Assembly (NCBI GenBank): GCA_937923325.1
Contig: CAKZUQ010000009.1
Location: 1-22,630, forward strand
Direction of reading: 5' to 3'
Source of the DNA: an uncultured Bacteriovoracaceae bacterium
Lineage (GTDB): Bacteria > Bdellovibrionota > Bacteriovoracia > Bacteriovoracales > Bacteriovoracaceae
DNA length: 22,630 nt
Below are positions 6,841 through 16,909 of the stretch, one piece after another (the stretch's first letter is position 1; every line of letters starts with the position of its first letter). The position numbers were made by a program, and so were the translations under genes. The notes below the pieces were generated by a model, which did not search any database, was not told where the DNA came from, and worked only from the letters and a program-made list of their open reading frames with translations.

Positions 6841-7824
6841 ATGAATAAATTATATATTGTTATTATTGCTCTTTGCTTTTGTTTTGGAGCCTTCTCAACT
6901 ACTGCAAGAGTAGAAAAAGAAAAAAATATAAAAAAAGAGTGTGTACTTGAAGATCTTGCCACATCTGGACTTGGTGATGTTAAGTATTCAATTCTTTCAG
7001 AGGCACAATTCCAAGCAATAAATGGTGATGAATGGGTGTTAATGAAAGGTCAATCAAAAACAACTTTAGGTGTTGGAGCTAATGAGCCAAGTGTATTCGA
7101 TTACTTCGATCTTGCTCAAAACACATCTACAACGAATCTTCCAGACGGAAGAGGAATCTTTTTTAGAGGAAAGAACAATGCTACTGGAAATACTGCAACT
7201 GATAGAAGTGACGGATTCCAAGATCCCGATGGAGAAAAAAAGATAGGAGAACTTTCTATAGATAAGTTTAAGTCACATAATCATGCATCTCAAGTTTCTT
7301 CAGATAGAATAGGAAATCCAGATGGATCGTCAGATACAAGTGGTTCTTCTTCAGCGAATAATAGTTATTGGAGAGGGAATAAGTATTTAAATGCCAATAC
7401 AACTCCAACAACATACGCTGGTGGTAATGAAACAGCTCCAAAGAGTTTAACTATTAATATTTTTGTTAAAGTCAAAAGAAAGTGTCTTGATGCTGTTGCT
7501 TTAGCAGAAAGAAGAGCTGCAGAGGCCAGAATTACAAACCTTGAAGGCTACATTCTTAAAAATACATGTGATGTTTGTTTAGGAATGCCTGAGTCAACTC
7601 TTGTAGAGCAAAGAGCTAAAAATGTATGTACAAAAGCTGAAATTGGTAAGTTTGAAGCAAATACTGTTGATTGGAGTGTTACATGCCAAGCAAGAACTAT
7701 CAGCTCTAATAAAAAAGTATTAATGCTAATTGGAGCTGCTAATAGAGACCAAGCTGAAAATGACTGGCTTTCTCACCTTGATAATCAGTACCCGTATTAT
7801 AATGTAGTGGAACAGAAAAAATAA
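6841..7824 (+). CDS. Exported protein with phage tail-collar-like domain
   Basis: This is a 327-residue protein with an N-terminal hydrophobic signal (residues ~5-20). Residues ~95-215 resemble tail-collar/tail-fibre domains: LPDGRGIFFRGKN, then GFQDPDGEKK, a KSHNHAS histidine motif, a low-complexity Ser/Gly/Asn loop, and GGNETAPKSLTINIFVKVKRK. The order LPD-RG-FxRG / H-N-H / GGNETxPK / INxxVK matches collar proteins, which usually mediate trimeric fibre attachment. A C-terminal ~100 residues has several Cys (CDVCLG and others) and is unrecognised. It lies 13 nt before the lipoprotein gene, with AGGA upstream of its ATG. A role in surface display or target binding is inferred. Confidence 0.6.
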   Translation: MNKLYIVIIALCFCFGAFSTTARVEKEKNIKKECVLEDLATSGLGDVKYSILSEAQFQAINGDEWVLMKGQSKTTLGVGANEPSVFDYFDLAQNTSTTNLPDGRGIFFRGKNNATGNTATDRSDGFQDPDGEKKIGELSIDKFKSHNHASQVSSDRIGNPDGSSDTSGSSSANNSYWRGNKYLNANTTPTTYAGGNETAPKSLTINIFVKVKRKCLDAVALAERRAAEARITNLEGYILKNTCDVCLGMPESTLVEQRAKNVCTKAEIGKFEANTVDWSVTCQARTISSNKKVLMLIGAANRDQAENDWLSHLDNQYPYYNVVEQKK

Positions 7825-7837
7825 CTAGGAGATAACG

Positions 7838-10192
7838 ATGAAATTGATTTTATCAATTATCTTATCTTTTACTTTTTTTTCATGTACTAAAACTGCTGAT
7901 AAGAGCGAAGATAAGAATAAGGAGCTAGTTAATGGTATCTCTAAGTTTTCTGCGGAAAGTAAAAGAGACTCTTTTAACCTACTTCAAAATAACATGGAGA
8001 TACCTGACTCCTGTAAACCACCGATTTCAACAGAAGTTAATAAACGAGCTTTTGTAAAACTTCGTGGTCGAATAAATAGGTGTGCTTTCTTTATTCCACA
8101 ATACCCAGAACTGAATAGATTCGGTGAAGTTCAAGAATGTCTTGAGTCTGTTGGTGACTTCTTTAGTGCTGTCCCTGATCAAACTTGTAAAGAACTTCTG
8201 ATAGTTCCTGGAGCACAAGGAAACATTGTAGAAGTTATGAATACACTTCTATTAAACTTTTATACTGGAAATGTTCGTGTCATTGAAGGAAATGAAACAG
8301 TTTTTAAATGGGAACATGTTAAAGATTACTTTTCGCTTTGGAGTGATTGGTTTAGATTAACGCGTAACTCAATGTTTAAGCTTGATGATGAGTTAGTAAT
8401 ATCTGTTAATCATGCAAAAGAATTTGAAAGTAAAGTCCTAAGACCTTTTTGGAATGATCTTCAAGATTACACTGTAGAGTGGAAGAGTACTTTTGGTGAT
8501 ATTGTTAAAGATATATCTCCTACTAATCCAGATGGGTCTCCAAGGACTCCAGAAGAAATTGCAGAGTTGAGACTTGATAAGAATAAGAAATTTCAAGTTT
8601 TTAAGACAATGCTTGAAGTTAACCAAAGAGTTATTGATTTAGCTTTTGAATCTGACCTAGCTAAAAAAGAAACAAGATGGATTGATGGTTCCCCGAACTT
8701 GTATGCTTCGCCACTATTGGCAGCAATTATTGGTGATGCAATTCAGCCTTTTTATGACCGAATTCAAGTTATTACAAAAATTTATGATGTTGCTTGTAAG
8801 TTAAAAAACTGTAAAGAAAGCTTTTATCAAGGTAATAAAACATATTGGATGATTAAGTATTTCCACAGTCTATCTCAAGGACAAGCTCCAGAAGCTATTG
8901 ATCTTGACAGAACTGACGGTCTAAATAATTTTCTTATGACTTTAATTGATAAAAAAGCAGAGATCCAAGATCTATTAACGGCAACAAACTCATCATTTAA
9001 TGTCGGAAGTATTGCTAATGCAAATATTGGTTCTGACTTTCCAAGTTTTCTAACTTCATTTGCTGATATCTTTTCTCAAAGTTTTGATATGGTTCAGAAC
9101 TTTGAAAATACTAAGACTACAGATCAGTTTGGTATTGAGAGAGCAGGGTATTTCTCAACAGGAAATATTAGTGAAGTAAATGTTGGTTTTTCTAAAGCTA
9201 ACATGGATAGACATATTAAAAATGTTAAGAACTCTAATGATAAACTAATTATCTTGCGAGATTCTTTTGCAAGACAAAAGCATACTTTAATTCAAGAAGT
9301 ATTAAGCCTTAACTCCTCAAGAATTAGTATTGATCAACTTGAAGATAAGATAAACCTTGATCTAACTGACCTTTTTGTTAGTAACAATAAAATTGACTCT
9401 GTTAGACATTTCATATCTGAATCTAAAGATAGTTATGCAGATCAAGTAAAAGGTATTATTGCTAATCAACAAATTGGACAAGAAGAATTTTTTACTTTTC
9501 CAGAGCAAACATTTGTTGCAAATGCGGCTGATACTGCTGTTGGAAATCCAGATGTTATTGACGGTGCATATTTAATGGAACTTGATCCAAACGACGAAAT
9601 TGTTAAAGGTGATATGCTTCAAATTAATGTAAGCGGTGAGTGGAGCCCAACTTGTGCTGTAACTCAGGTTTATGGAAACTCTGTTGTTGGAGCTAAAACA
9701 AGTGGTAAAGGATTTACTCTTATTGAGACTGATGGACAAAGCACTGTAAAGTCAGTTGATGACTATAGTACAAAAGAAAGTTTTCAAACTCAGTCTGTTA
9801 GTGTTGAAGTTTGTGCCGGAGGAAGTTTTGGTTATGGAAGTGCTAAGGCCTGTGCAAGTTCTACTTATGGAACAAGGACGGCTCAAGGCCAAAGAAAGTC
9901 TACAACTAATTCCCAGTCAAGACGTTCTGATGCTTCTTTTGATATAGGTGTAACTTTACAAAATACTCCTTATCCGTTTCAACCAGCAGGATCATTGCTT
10001 CTCGTAATGCTTTATAAAGGGCAAAATCAAAAACTTGCTTATAGAGATATTAGAATTCTTAGAGGAAATGATAATATTGTCGTACCTGATAATGGATTAG
10101 AGTTTTATCTTGTAGGGAACGACTGTAGTTCAACAAATAACTCAGGGGCCTTAACTGTTAAGATGACTAGACAAAGTGCAGTTGGAGCGTAA
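7838..10192 (+). CDS. Large surface lipoprotein with lectin-like C-terminus
   Basis: This is a 784-residue protein. MKLILSIILSFTFFSC is a lipoprotein signal (Cys16, loose lipobox FFSC), so it is probably membrane-anchored. The middle (~30-560) is mainly helical without a recognised family. Near residues 591-602, GDMLQINVSGEW, and later SLLLVMLYKGQ, then LVGNDC and NNSGALTVKM, follow the strand order of PA-IL/galactose-binding-like beta domains. A Ser/Gly/Gln-rich insertion at ~630-700 interrupts that domain. The start has TAGGAG seven nt upstream. The stop at 10190-10192 is followed in the same frame by the 426-residue ORF, so the two may once have been one protein. The sugar-binding idea is inferred. 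Confidence 0.6.
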   Translation: MKLILSIILSFTFFSCTKTADKSEDKNKELVNGISKFSAESKRDSFNLLQNNMEIPDSCKPPISTEVNKRAFVKLRGRINRCAFFIPQYPELNRFGEVQECLESVGDFFSAVPDQTCKELLIVPGAQGNIVEVMNTLLLNFYTGNVRVIEGNETVFKWEHVKDYFSLWSDWFRLTRNSMFKLDDELVISVNHAKEFESKVLRPFWNDLQDYTVEWKSTFGDIVKDISPTNPDGSPRTPEEIAELRLDKNKKFQVFKTMLEVNQRVIDLAFESDLAKKETRWIDGSPNLYASPLLAAIIGDAIQPFYDRIQVITKIYDVACKLKNCKESFYQGNKTYWMIKYFHSLSQGQAPEAIDLDRTDGLNNFLMTLIDKKAEIQDLLTATNSSFNVGSIANANIGSDFPSFLTSFADIFSQSFDMVQNFENTKTTDQFGIERAGYFSTGNISEVNVGFSKANMDRHIKNVKNSNDKLIILRDSFARQKHTLIQEVLSLNSSRISIDQLEDKINLDLTDLFVSNNKIDSVRHFISESKDSYADQVKGIIANQQIGQEEFFTFPEQTFVANAADTAVGNPDVIDGAYLMELDPNDEIVKGDMLQINVSGEWSPTCAVTQVYGNSVVGAKTSGKGFTLIETDGQSTVKSVDDYSTKESFQTQSVSVEVCAGGSFGYGSAKACASSTYGTRTAQGQRKSTTNSQSRRSDASFDIGVTLQNTPYPFQPAGSLLLVMLYKGQNQKLAYRDIRILRGNDNIVVPDNGLEFYLVGNDCSSTNNSGALTVKMTRQSAVGA

Positions 10193-10222
10193 GCAAATAA
10201 CTTTATTAATAAGATATCTCTT

Positions 10223-11503
10223 GTGTCTGATGAGATTCAGACTAGAATTGATGGACTTATCCAAAATGGTCAGTTGTCACATCAACTATTACAATCAATA
10301 CGTTCTCAGCTTTTGGGATCAGTAGGGAGTGATATCGGTGGATTCTCAGGTTCAACAAGACAGTTACTTGAATCTTTTGTTAATAATGAAATGGCAATTC
10401 TTGATTACAAGTCTCAATTGACCAATATGGAAAGGCAGCTTGAAGCTAAGAAGCAAAGTCTTCTTTCTTTAATTAGTCAGTACACATCAGAAAATGAGCA
10501 AAGGTTTTTAAGAGTTCAGACTAGAAATTGGTTAATTTCTAATATGGATTTAGATTTTGTAAATAAGTCTGATGAAAATAAGAATCTTTATACGCTGAAT
10601 AGAATTTTAAACACACTTGAGAACTCTCTTGTATCATATCTTGACTTTAAGTATAGAAATGATGAAAGGGATTTAATCTTAGGTGATTTGAATCTTTTAA
10701 GTAATATTGATATTTCTGATAACTTTGATACGATCTCAAAAAGAGTAACGACGTACGTTTCAACTCTTTTAGATTCTTTAGAGGATGACCTTAACAATAA
10801 GCCAGTTGTTCCTCAAACAACTGTAGGGCTTAGAATACCAAATCCTTATTATGAGCCTAGCTATCCAAATCCATTTCCAGATACAAGTCTTCATCCAAAA
10901 ATGGATAAGTCTAGATCTGATAGTTTTTGGAATAAGCTTGTAAAATTTGAAAGATTTTCTGATGAAAAAGCTGACTTTGAAGTTTTAATTGAAGATCTTT
11001 ATAAGGAGCATGGTCTTGCTTGTTATGCAGAGATTCCAATTATTGAGTCTATGGGATTTTTCTTTATTCCTGAAAATGAAGGTTTTGTAACAAGTTTTAA
11101 TAACGATTACCGTTATAAAAACTCAAAGCTTTTTATTGATGGTTTAAGCCAAGTTCCTTTTGAAAGTGTTCTAAGGTCATATAACTTTGTTGATTATGAC
11201 TGGAGATATATGGATGCAGCTACTCGTATGGCCATATCACCTGATGATGCTATGAATAAGCTTGTGACAGAATTTCCACCAAGAATTGATTTTGAATCAG
11301 GACTTGGAACTGGGAGGCCACTTTTTGGGAAGTTTAAAATTGGAGACCTTAAAGGACTTCGTAGAATTAATAATGAAATCTACATAGGGCATACGCCTAT
11401 TAAAGAGATTAAAGAATTATTTTTAGCCTACGTTGTATCTTCTTCAAATAATAACTTCGATATAAATCTTAACTGGATAGAGTACTGTAAAAAAGATGAA
11501 TAA
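10223..11503 (+). CDS. Coiled-coil plus beta-domain protein, unknown (possible continuation of upstream gene)
   Basis: This is a 426-residue ORF from GTG 10223, with no clear Shine-Dalgarno and no signal peptide. The frame is open from 10193, directly after the TAA of the 784-residue gene and in the same frame. Residues ~1-190 are helical with heptad-like runs (NEMAILDYKSQLTNMERQL and following). The rest is Pro/aromatic-rich and beta-like, including GLGTGRPLFGKFKIGDL. Its 3' end overlaps the RHS gene start by 8 bp (ATGAATAA), so translation is coupled to it. It may be the C-terminal half of a split ~1200-residue protein, or a separate cytosolic or passenger component. No family recognised. 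Confidence 0.55.
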   Translation: MSDEIQTRIDGLIQNGQLSHQLLQSIRSQLLGSVGSDIGGFSGSTRQLLESFVNNEMAILDYKSQLTNMERQLEAKKQSLLSLISQYTSENEQRFLRVQTRNWLISNMDLDFVNKSDENKNLYTLNRILNTLENSLVSYLDFKYRNDERDLILGDLNLLSNIDISDNFDTISKRVTTYVSTLLDSLEDDLNNKPVVPQTTVGLRIPNPYYEPSYPNPFPDTSLHPKMDKSRSDSFWNKLVKFERFSDEKADFEVLIEDLYKEHGLACYAEIPIIESMGFFFIPENEGFVTSFNNDYRYKNSKLFIDGLSQVPFESVLRSYNFVDYDWRYMDAATRMAISPDDAMNKLVTEFPPRIDFESGLGTGRPLFGKFKIGDLKGLRRINNEIYIGHTPIKEIKELFLAYVVSSSNNNFDINLNWIEYCKKDE

Positions 11504-14500
11504 TTTATTTTTAATTTTACTATTTATTACCTCTGGAGCATCAGCTTCAGAGGCCTTTAAAGACTATATGGTTCAATCCCCAAAGATTGAGGCACCTAAG
11601 AGAGGTAGCCTTAAGGGAGAATATGGATCAGTTGGTTTAAAGTCTCTTAATCTTCAAACAGGAAGCTTTTCAACAAGTCTTCCTTTTGTTTTTCCAAGTA
11701 AGCGTGGAAAGATGCTACAAAGCTTTGGTGTTACATATTCACCAAGTTTTGGATTAAGTGAGTTTGGGATTGGATGGAGTAGTAATTTAAAAATATCTAG
11801 AGTTCGAGATCTAGGAGTGCTTAATTTTACTGATGACAATCTTTCAACTCCTTGGGGCAAGATGCTTAGAGGTGATAGCGGTTTCTATTATACTGAAAAA
11901 GTAGAAAAAAGAGTCAAACTTGAACTGCTTGATCGTGAAATTGTGGTTTACCTATCAGACGGAAGTAAAGTCTTTTTCGGAGATTTAAATGATGATGCTT
12001 ATTTTGATGAAATAAAACAAGGACAGGTTGTTAGCTGGAGTCTAAACTACGCAGTTGATCCAGTTGGAGTAAAAACTAAATATAACTATTCAAAAAGAAC
12101 AAACAAACATGAAAGCTATCTTCGAGAAATACTTTACGGAGGTCTAGCAGAAGATTATCAATACAAGATTGTTTTCAATAGTAAAATCAATCAGTTTAAA
12201 TTTGAGAGTTTTAAAGCTGCAAAGAGAACTATTCAAGATGAATACATTGATGAAATACTAATTCAGGTTAAAGAAAATAGTAATTTCGTTGATATCTATA
12301 AATATAAATTAAACTATAAGTTTTACACAAATTCTCCGGGGTTTCACCTAGTAGATGTACAAAAAATATATAATACAAATAATAAAGAACCAAAAATTAC
12401 GTTTAACTATGATAGTCCATCAGACTTTCTAAAAAATACAAAGTGGCAAGAAAACCCAAACCTCTCTGATCTGGCACAAAGGTATAGAACAAGGCTTACA
12501 AACTACAACTTTACTTCAATGCAAGACTTCAATAATGATGGAAGAGTTGATTTAGAGTTAGGACAAGAATACGATATTTACCACAATACAGATGATGGTT
12601 TTGAAAAACAAGAACTTGACAGTGCAACGGGAGATATTAGTACTTGGTGTCTTTTTCCTGTACATGCTTCAAGAAATTCAAGAAGATTCTTTAGACCTAC
12701 ACCAGATAGTGATGTTTTTGTTTATGACCTTTTTAAATATAATAGTGGAACAATATTTGATTTATGTAAGCTAAATGGTGAGAGGGTTGATTATTTTCTT
12801 TTTCCTCAATTTTGGGAAAAGGGACTAAAAACAATTATCTCTGATGTAAATAGAGACTTACGTCCAGATGTAATTCATTTAAGACATAATGCTTATGAAG
12901 TTATTTATAATACGTCTACTAAAAATAATGTAAGTTTTTCTCAAGAGACTAAATTAGTACCAATTAACTTACCAACAACTTTTCACTCGTTTTGGGTAAA
13001 TGATATAAATAGTGATGGACATCCAGATTTAGTTTTAAAGGGGCATTATTCAATTTATGCTCATATGGGAGATGCGTCTGGTGAATTTAGTAAGGAATAT
13101 ATTTCTTTTAATGTTTATCTACCTAACTGGGTTCCAAGTTCGATTGATTTAAAAGATAGAAGCGTTTCTTTTGTTGATATGAATAAAGACTCACTTCCAG
13201 ATATGCTTGTGCAGTATCAAGGCATTGTTTCTCTATTTATCAATACTGGGAATTCATTTTTACAGTACTATATTCCGGGAATGTTTGTAGGGCCAAGCTA
13301 CAATCAAAATATAATATATGGTGATATGACAGGAGATGGAAATCAAGAGCTTATCACGACACTCGTAGGAACAAATAAAGTCTTAACTTTACCTCTAGAT
13401 AAAACAGGGCTTGGGCTTTTAAAGAGCATGAATGACGGTAAAGGAAACTTTATTGAGTACACCTATGGAAAATCAAAGGCCCAAGTTGGAGTTGGTTCAA
13501 GAAAGACAATTATAACTGAAATGAAAAGAACAACGATTGGTGAAGAGCCAGTTGAATTTAGTTTGAACTTTGGTGAAATTGCTACTCACTCAGAAACAAA
13601 AGGCTTTTTAGGTTTTAAAGCTGTTAATTCATTAAAAGATCAAATCGGAGTTAACGAATCATTATTTATTTATGATTCAAAAAATAGATCCTACATTACT
13701 GAGAGTTCACAATTTGATACAAGAGTTCCTGGATTTATTAAATACTCACAAAGTAGTTTTATTCAAGATGTCTTTGATGGACTCGATATTACTCTTTTAA
13801 CAGAGTCAAATTCTGGTTATAGAGACTTAGATGGAAATGACTCAAATTTAAAGAATACGACTATTTATAATCAAGACTTATGTATTGAAACTACTCGTAA
13901 AGAAAGTGTTAATAAGTTTTTAGAAACAACAAAGTCTTTTCAAACTGTAGCTGGTTTTGAAGATAATATGAGCTGCTTTGATGATCTTGTTACTATTTCT
14001 GGAAATAACTTCTCGTATAATTTAGATATTGATCGAGATAGCGCGGCTCGAGTGACTCATATTAAACGTGGTGGATATCTTCAACAACAAATGAGTTACG
14101 GACTTAATGGAAAACTTTCTTCTATTTGGAATACAGGTAAGGGAGCTACATCTGTTAATTATGACCAGTACTATAGAATTAATTCTGTTATTGCTCCTGA
14201 TGGAGTAGAAACAGCAATATCTGAATACGAAATAATCAATGATAACCCAAAAAACATTAGTAAAATAAGACCAAACTTGATCTTTGAGCAATACTTTAGG
14301 TTTGATGGCATAGGTCGACTTTCAAAGCTTTGGCATAATCTTGGTAATTATTCAGAGTCAGTTCCTTATAAAAGCTATGCTTATGAGTTTGCAGACGATG
14401 AACATCTTGCGGCAACAAAAGAAGTTGAAAGTATAAACTATAGTGGATCAAGCCTTAGCTCAATCGATAGATTCTTTTGGCAAACAGGGGCCGGAAAAGA

Positions 14501-16904
14501 TATAGCAAATGGACAGGTTGATCAAAGTAATATTGTTGTTAAAAATCAATACAAATACTTAACTAAGATAAACTCAAAGATTGGTTATAGATCAAATGCT
14601 ATTGCTAACAATAAAGACTTCTTAAAAGTTAAACCACAAGACCTTCCAAATCCTTTTGAAGTAATGCTTCAGGATATGGACTATTTAAATCTTCCTATAG
14701 AGAATAATACGGCGGTATTTTCTAGTATTAATCAAAAGAAAGAGTTCACAAGAAATATTCAAAATAATAAAGTTCGTGATGTAATTATTGAAAATGGGGA
14801 CAACTCTCTTCGAACAGTCTCAGTTAAAGATTCATTTGGTCACTTAGTTAGATCAAAGCTAGAAGAAGGAAATGTTTACAAATACAGACACGACGGCTTA
14901 GGTAGGCTTAAAAAGGTTATCTTTCCAGATGGTACTGAACAAAGAGTCAGATATCACCAAACACTTGGGTATGTAAAAAAAGTAATCAGGGATGGAATTG
15001 GAAGTATTAATTATATTTATGAACTAGATACAAACCTTCTAAAAGAAAAAATTGTATCTGACCAGTATGACTTTCCTAAATATAAAACTGAATTTGAACA
15101 TGACTCTATCGGAAGAGTTATTAAGCAAACTCATACAAACTTTAAAAATAACGGCAACGTAGATAAGACTTATGAAATAGACTTTCTTTTTGATGGAAAC
15201 TATTTCAATAAACCGCAGGACTCAAGCCAGCTTGGATTCTTAACAGCAATTCAATCGAATAAATTTACTAAAGAATACGTTTACTCAGCAGATGAAAAGA
15301 AAGTTGTATGTGACCAATATGTAGGTAATAAAAAACTAACTAAAAATATTTCATACTTTGATCACAGAGAACCAAGCTCTGAGGAATATATTTTCTCAAG
15401 AGCATCAAATGGTAATGTTTATACTCAAAGAGTTTTTGATTATGCCTTATCAGCTGTAAACGGACAGGTTGAATCTGTTCTTGTTGATGGATCGCCATTT
15501 TACTCATATGTTTTTGATAATCTTCTTGAAGTAAACGGAGCAGCCTTTAATGGAAACTTTATAAACTTCACCAGAGATTTAGATACAAATAGAGTTCATG
15601 GAATTTCAGAGAATGGAATGGGAAGACTTTGGAGTTATAATAACAGAGATCTTATTGATCAGATGGATTTAGACTTTGGAACATCTCAAGTTTCTAAAAC
15701 TTATAGTTATAATCCAAACAAATACCTAGAGTCACTTACTGAAGTAAATTCTCAAAGTGCAACAAAAAACTACTCGTATCTTTACGATATCAACGGACTT
15801 ATATCGAATTCAACTCTTGATGGAGACAGCACTGATCACGAAAGACTAATTGATCAATGGAAAGTTGGAAGCTACAGGTTCATCCTTGATGATATGGGAC
15901 GAGTTCAAAGACGAAGAAAGTCTCAACAAATTTCACCTAAGAGATTTACTTACGGAGCTACAGGAAGAATAAGTAAGGTTAAGCAAAGAAATAGAGACCG
16001 CGCTTACTATTTTTACGATGAAGAAAATAATCCAATTGTAAAAGAATATAAAAACGGACAAATAGAGTTTTACTTTGAAGACCTAGTGATCAAGGGAAAT
16101 AAACTTTACCAGCCAGTGAAACTTAACTCAATGAACCACGCACTTGGGTATTTTAATGGAGCAGACTTCAAAAAAATAGATGCAGACCATTTAGGTTCAG
16201 TAATCAGAGATTCAAACAATAGAATAAGACTTCCAAGCCCTTACGGAGAAAGAACAAAGAATAGAAACCTTAAAGATCACGATGTCTTTGACTTTACTTT
16301 AAAAGGTTACGACAGAGATATAGAAGCAGTGAGAATGGGACGCAGATATTACGACCCAAAAGCAAAGTTATTTTTAACTCCAGACTTTTATTTTATAGAG
16401 AATTTTGATAAAATAAAAGGGAGCCCAGTAGAGGGGAACTTGTATAGTTATGCTGGGAATAATCCAATTAACTATACTGACCCAAGCGGCAAAAATCTAA
16501 TAGCGAAGGGTTTAAAGCTATTATATAACGCTGGGAAAGCAGTTTTTAATGCAGGAAAAAGGCTCGCTAGATACAAAAAGAACGATAAGCTCTATCAGAG
16601 TCAAAGAACTTCTTCGAAAACCGCAGGGAATTTGGGGAAAACTTCAAAGAAGACTCAAAATAAAGTAAATCATATTTTTGGTCCTAAAAACTTGAAGAGG
16701 CATAAACTAGATAAGTTACTTGATAAGTACAAGGGGGATGGTGTTAAGGCTTACAGGGATCTTAAATCAGCAGCTTCACGTTCTTCCAAGAAACTCAAGG
16801 ATGGAGTTCATGATGTTGACGTAACATTAAAGGGAGAAAGTATCACAGTGAGAGTCTTTAAGGCAAAAGGTAAGACTGAAGTTTCAACAGCATTTGGTAA
16901 GTAG
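11496..16904 (+). CDS. Exported SpvB/TcB-like RHS-repeat polymorphic toxin
   Basis: This is an 1802-residue protein with a Sec signal (MNNLFLILLFITSGASASEA). Residues ~20-90 are SpvB-like (sequence ending FGIGWSSNL with a following ISRV). Five FG-GAP/VCBS-type Asp motifs follow, for example DFNNDGRVDL (~344), DVNRDLRPDV (~449), DINSDGHPDL (~503), DMNKDSLPDM (~560) and DMTGDGNQEL (~609). YD/RHS repeats run from about 850 to 1600 (for example YRHDGLGRLKKV). The RHS core has DHLGSVIRD, RMGRRYYDP and NNPINYTDPSGK (to ~1665), after which a 137-residue variable tip begins. RHS cores form a hollow shell holding the toxic tip. TcB and TcC are normally two proteins; here both are in one exported chain. 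Confidence 0.85.
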   Translation: MNNLFLILLFITSGASASEAFKDYMVQSPKIEAPKRGSLKGEYGSVGLKSLNLQTGSFSTSLPFVFPSKRGKMLQSFGVTYSPSFGLSEFGIGWSSNLKISRVRDLGVLNFTDDNLSTPWGKMLRGDSGFYYTEKVEKRVKLELLDREIVVYLSDGSKVFFGDLNDDAYFDEIKQGQVVSWSLNYAVDPVGVKTKYNYSKRTNKHESYLREILYGGLAEDYQYKIVFNSKINQFKFESFKAAKRTIQDEYIDEILIQVKENSNFVDIYKYKLNYKFYTNSPGFHLVDVQKIYNTNNKEPKITFNYDSPSDFLKNTKWQENPNLSDLAQRYRTRLTNYNFTSMQDFNNDGRVDLELGQEYDIYHNTDDGFEKQELDSATGDISTWCLFPVHASRNSRRFFRPTPDSDVFVYDLFKYNSGTIFDLCKLNGERVDYFLFPQFWEKGLKTIISDVNRDLRPDVIHLRHNAYEVIYNTSTKNNVSFSQETKLVPINLPTTFHSFWVNDINSDGHPDLVLKGHYSIYAHMGDASGEFSKEYISFNVYLPNWVPSSIDLKDRSVSFVDMNKDSLPDMLVQYQGIVSLFINTGNSFLQYYIPGMFVGPSYNQNIIYGDMTGDGNQELITTLVGTNKVLTLPLDKTGLGLLKSMNDGKGNFIEYTYGKSKAQVGVGSRKTIITEMKRTTIGEEPVEFSLNFGEIATHSETKGFLGFKAVNSLKDQIGVNESLFIYDSKNRSYITESSQFDTRVPGFIKYSQSSFIQDVFDGLDITLLTESNSGYRDLDGNDSNLKNTTIYNQDLCIETTRKESVNKFLETTKSFQTVAGFEDNMSCFDDLVTISGNNFSYNLDIDRDSAARVTHIKRGGYLQQQMSYGLNGKLSSIWNTGKGATSVNYDQYYRINSVIAPDGVETAISEYEIINDNPKNISKIRPNLIFEQYFRFDGIGRLSKLWHNLGNYSESVPYKSYAYEFADDEHLAATKEVESINYSGSSLSSIDRFFWQTGAGKDIANGQVDQSNIVVKNQYKYLTKINSKIGYRSNAIANNKDFLKVKPQDLPNPFEVMLQDMDYLNLPIENNTAVFSSINQKKEFTRNIQNNKVRDVIIENGDNSLRTVSVKDSFGHLVRSKLEEGNVYKYRHDGLGRLKKVIFPDGTEQRVRYHQTLGYVKKVIRDGIGSINYIYELDTNLLKEKIVSDQYDFPKYKTEFEHDSIGRVIKQTHTNFKNNGNVDKTYEIDFLFDGNYFNKPQDSSQLGFLTAIQSNKFTKEYVYSADEKKVVCDQYVGNKKLTKNISYFDHREPSSEEYIFSRASNGNVYTQRVFDYALSAVNGQVESVLVDGSPFYSYVFDNLLEVNGAAFNGNFINFTRDLDTNRVHGISENGMGRLWSYNNRDLIDQMDLDFGTSQVSKTYSYNPNKYLESLTEVNSQSATKNYSYLYDINGLISNSTLDGDSTDHERLIDQWKVGSYRFILDDMGRVQRRRKSQQISPKRFTYGATGRISKVKQRNRDRAYYFYDEENNPIVKEYKNGQIEFYFEDLVIKGNKLYQPVKLNSMNHALGYFNGADFKKIDADHLGSVIRDSNNRIRLPSPYGERTKNRNLKDHDVFDFTLKGYDRDIEAVRMGRRYYDPKAKLFLTPDFYFIENFDKIKGSPVEGNLYSYAGNNPINYTDPSGKNLIAKGLKLLYNAGKAVFNAGKRLARYKKNDKLYQSQRTSSKTAGNLGKTSKKTQNKVNHIFGPKNLKRHKLDKLLDKYKGDGVKAYRDLKSAASRSSKKLKDGVHDVDVTLKGESITVRVFKAKGKTEVSTAFGK
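16491..16901 (+). other. C-terminal toxin tip of the RHS protein
   Basis: This is the 137-residue segment after DPSGK. A basic linker (KAVFNAGKRLARYKK, then SKTAGNLGKTSKKTQNK) leads to a compact domain with VNHIFGPKNLKRHKLDKLL, then KAYRDLKSAA, and ending ITVRVFKAKGKTEVSTAFGK. The HIFG...H-x-L / A-x-x-x-A / VTVR...TAFG order is one seen in tips of polymorphic RHS toxins proposed to be nucleases, with the first His as candidate catalytic residue. The activity is inferred from the pattern and from the adjacent immunity-like gene. Confidence 0.5.
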
Positions 16905-16909
16905 TAATT

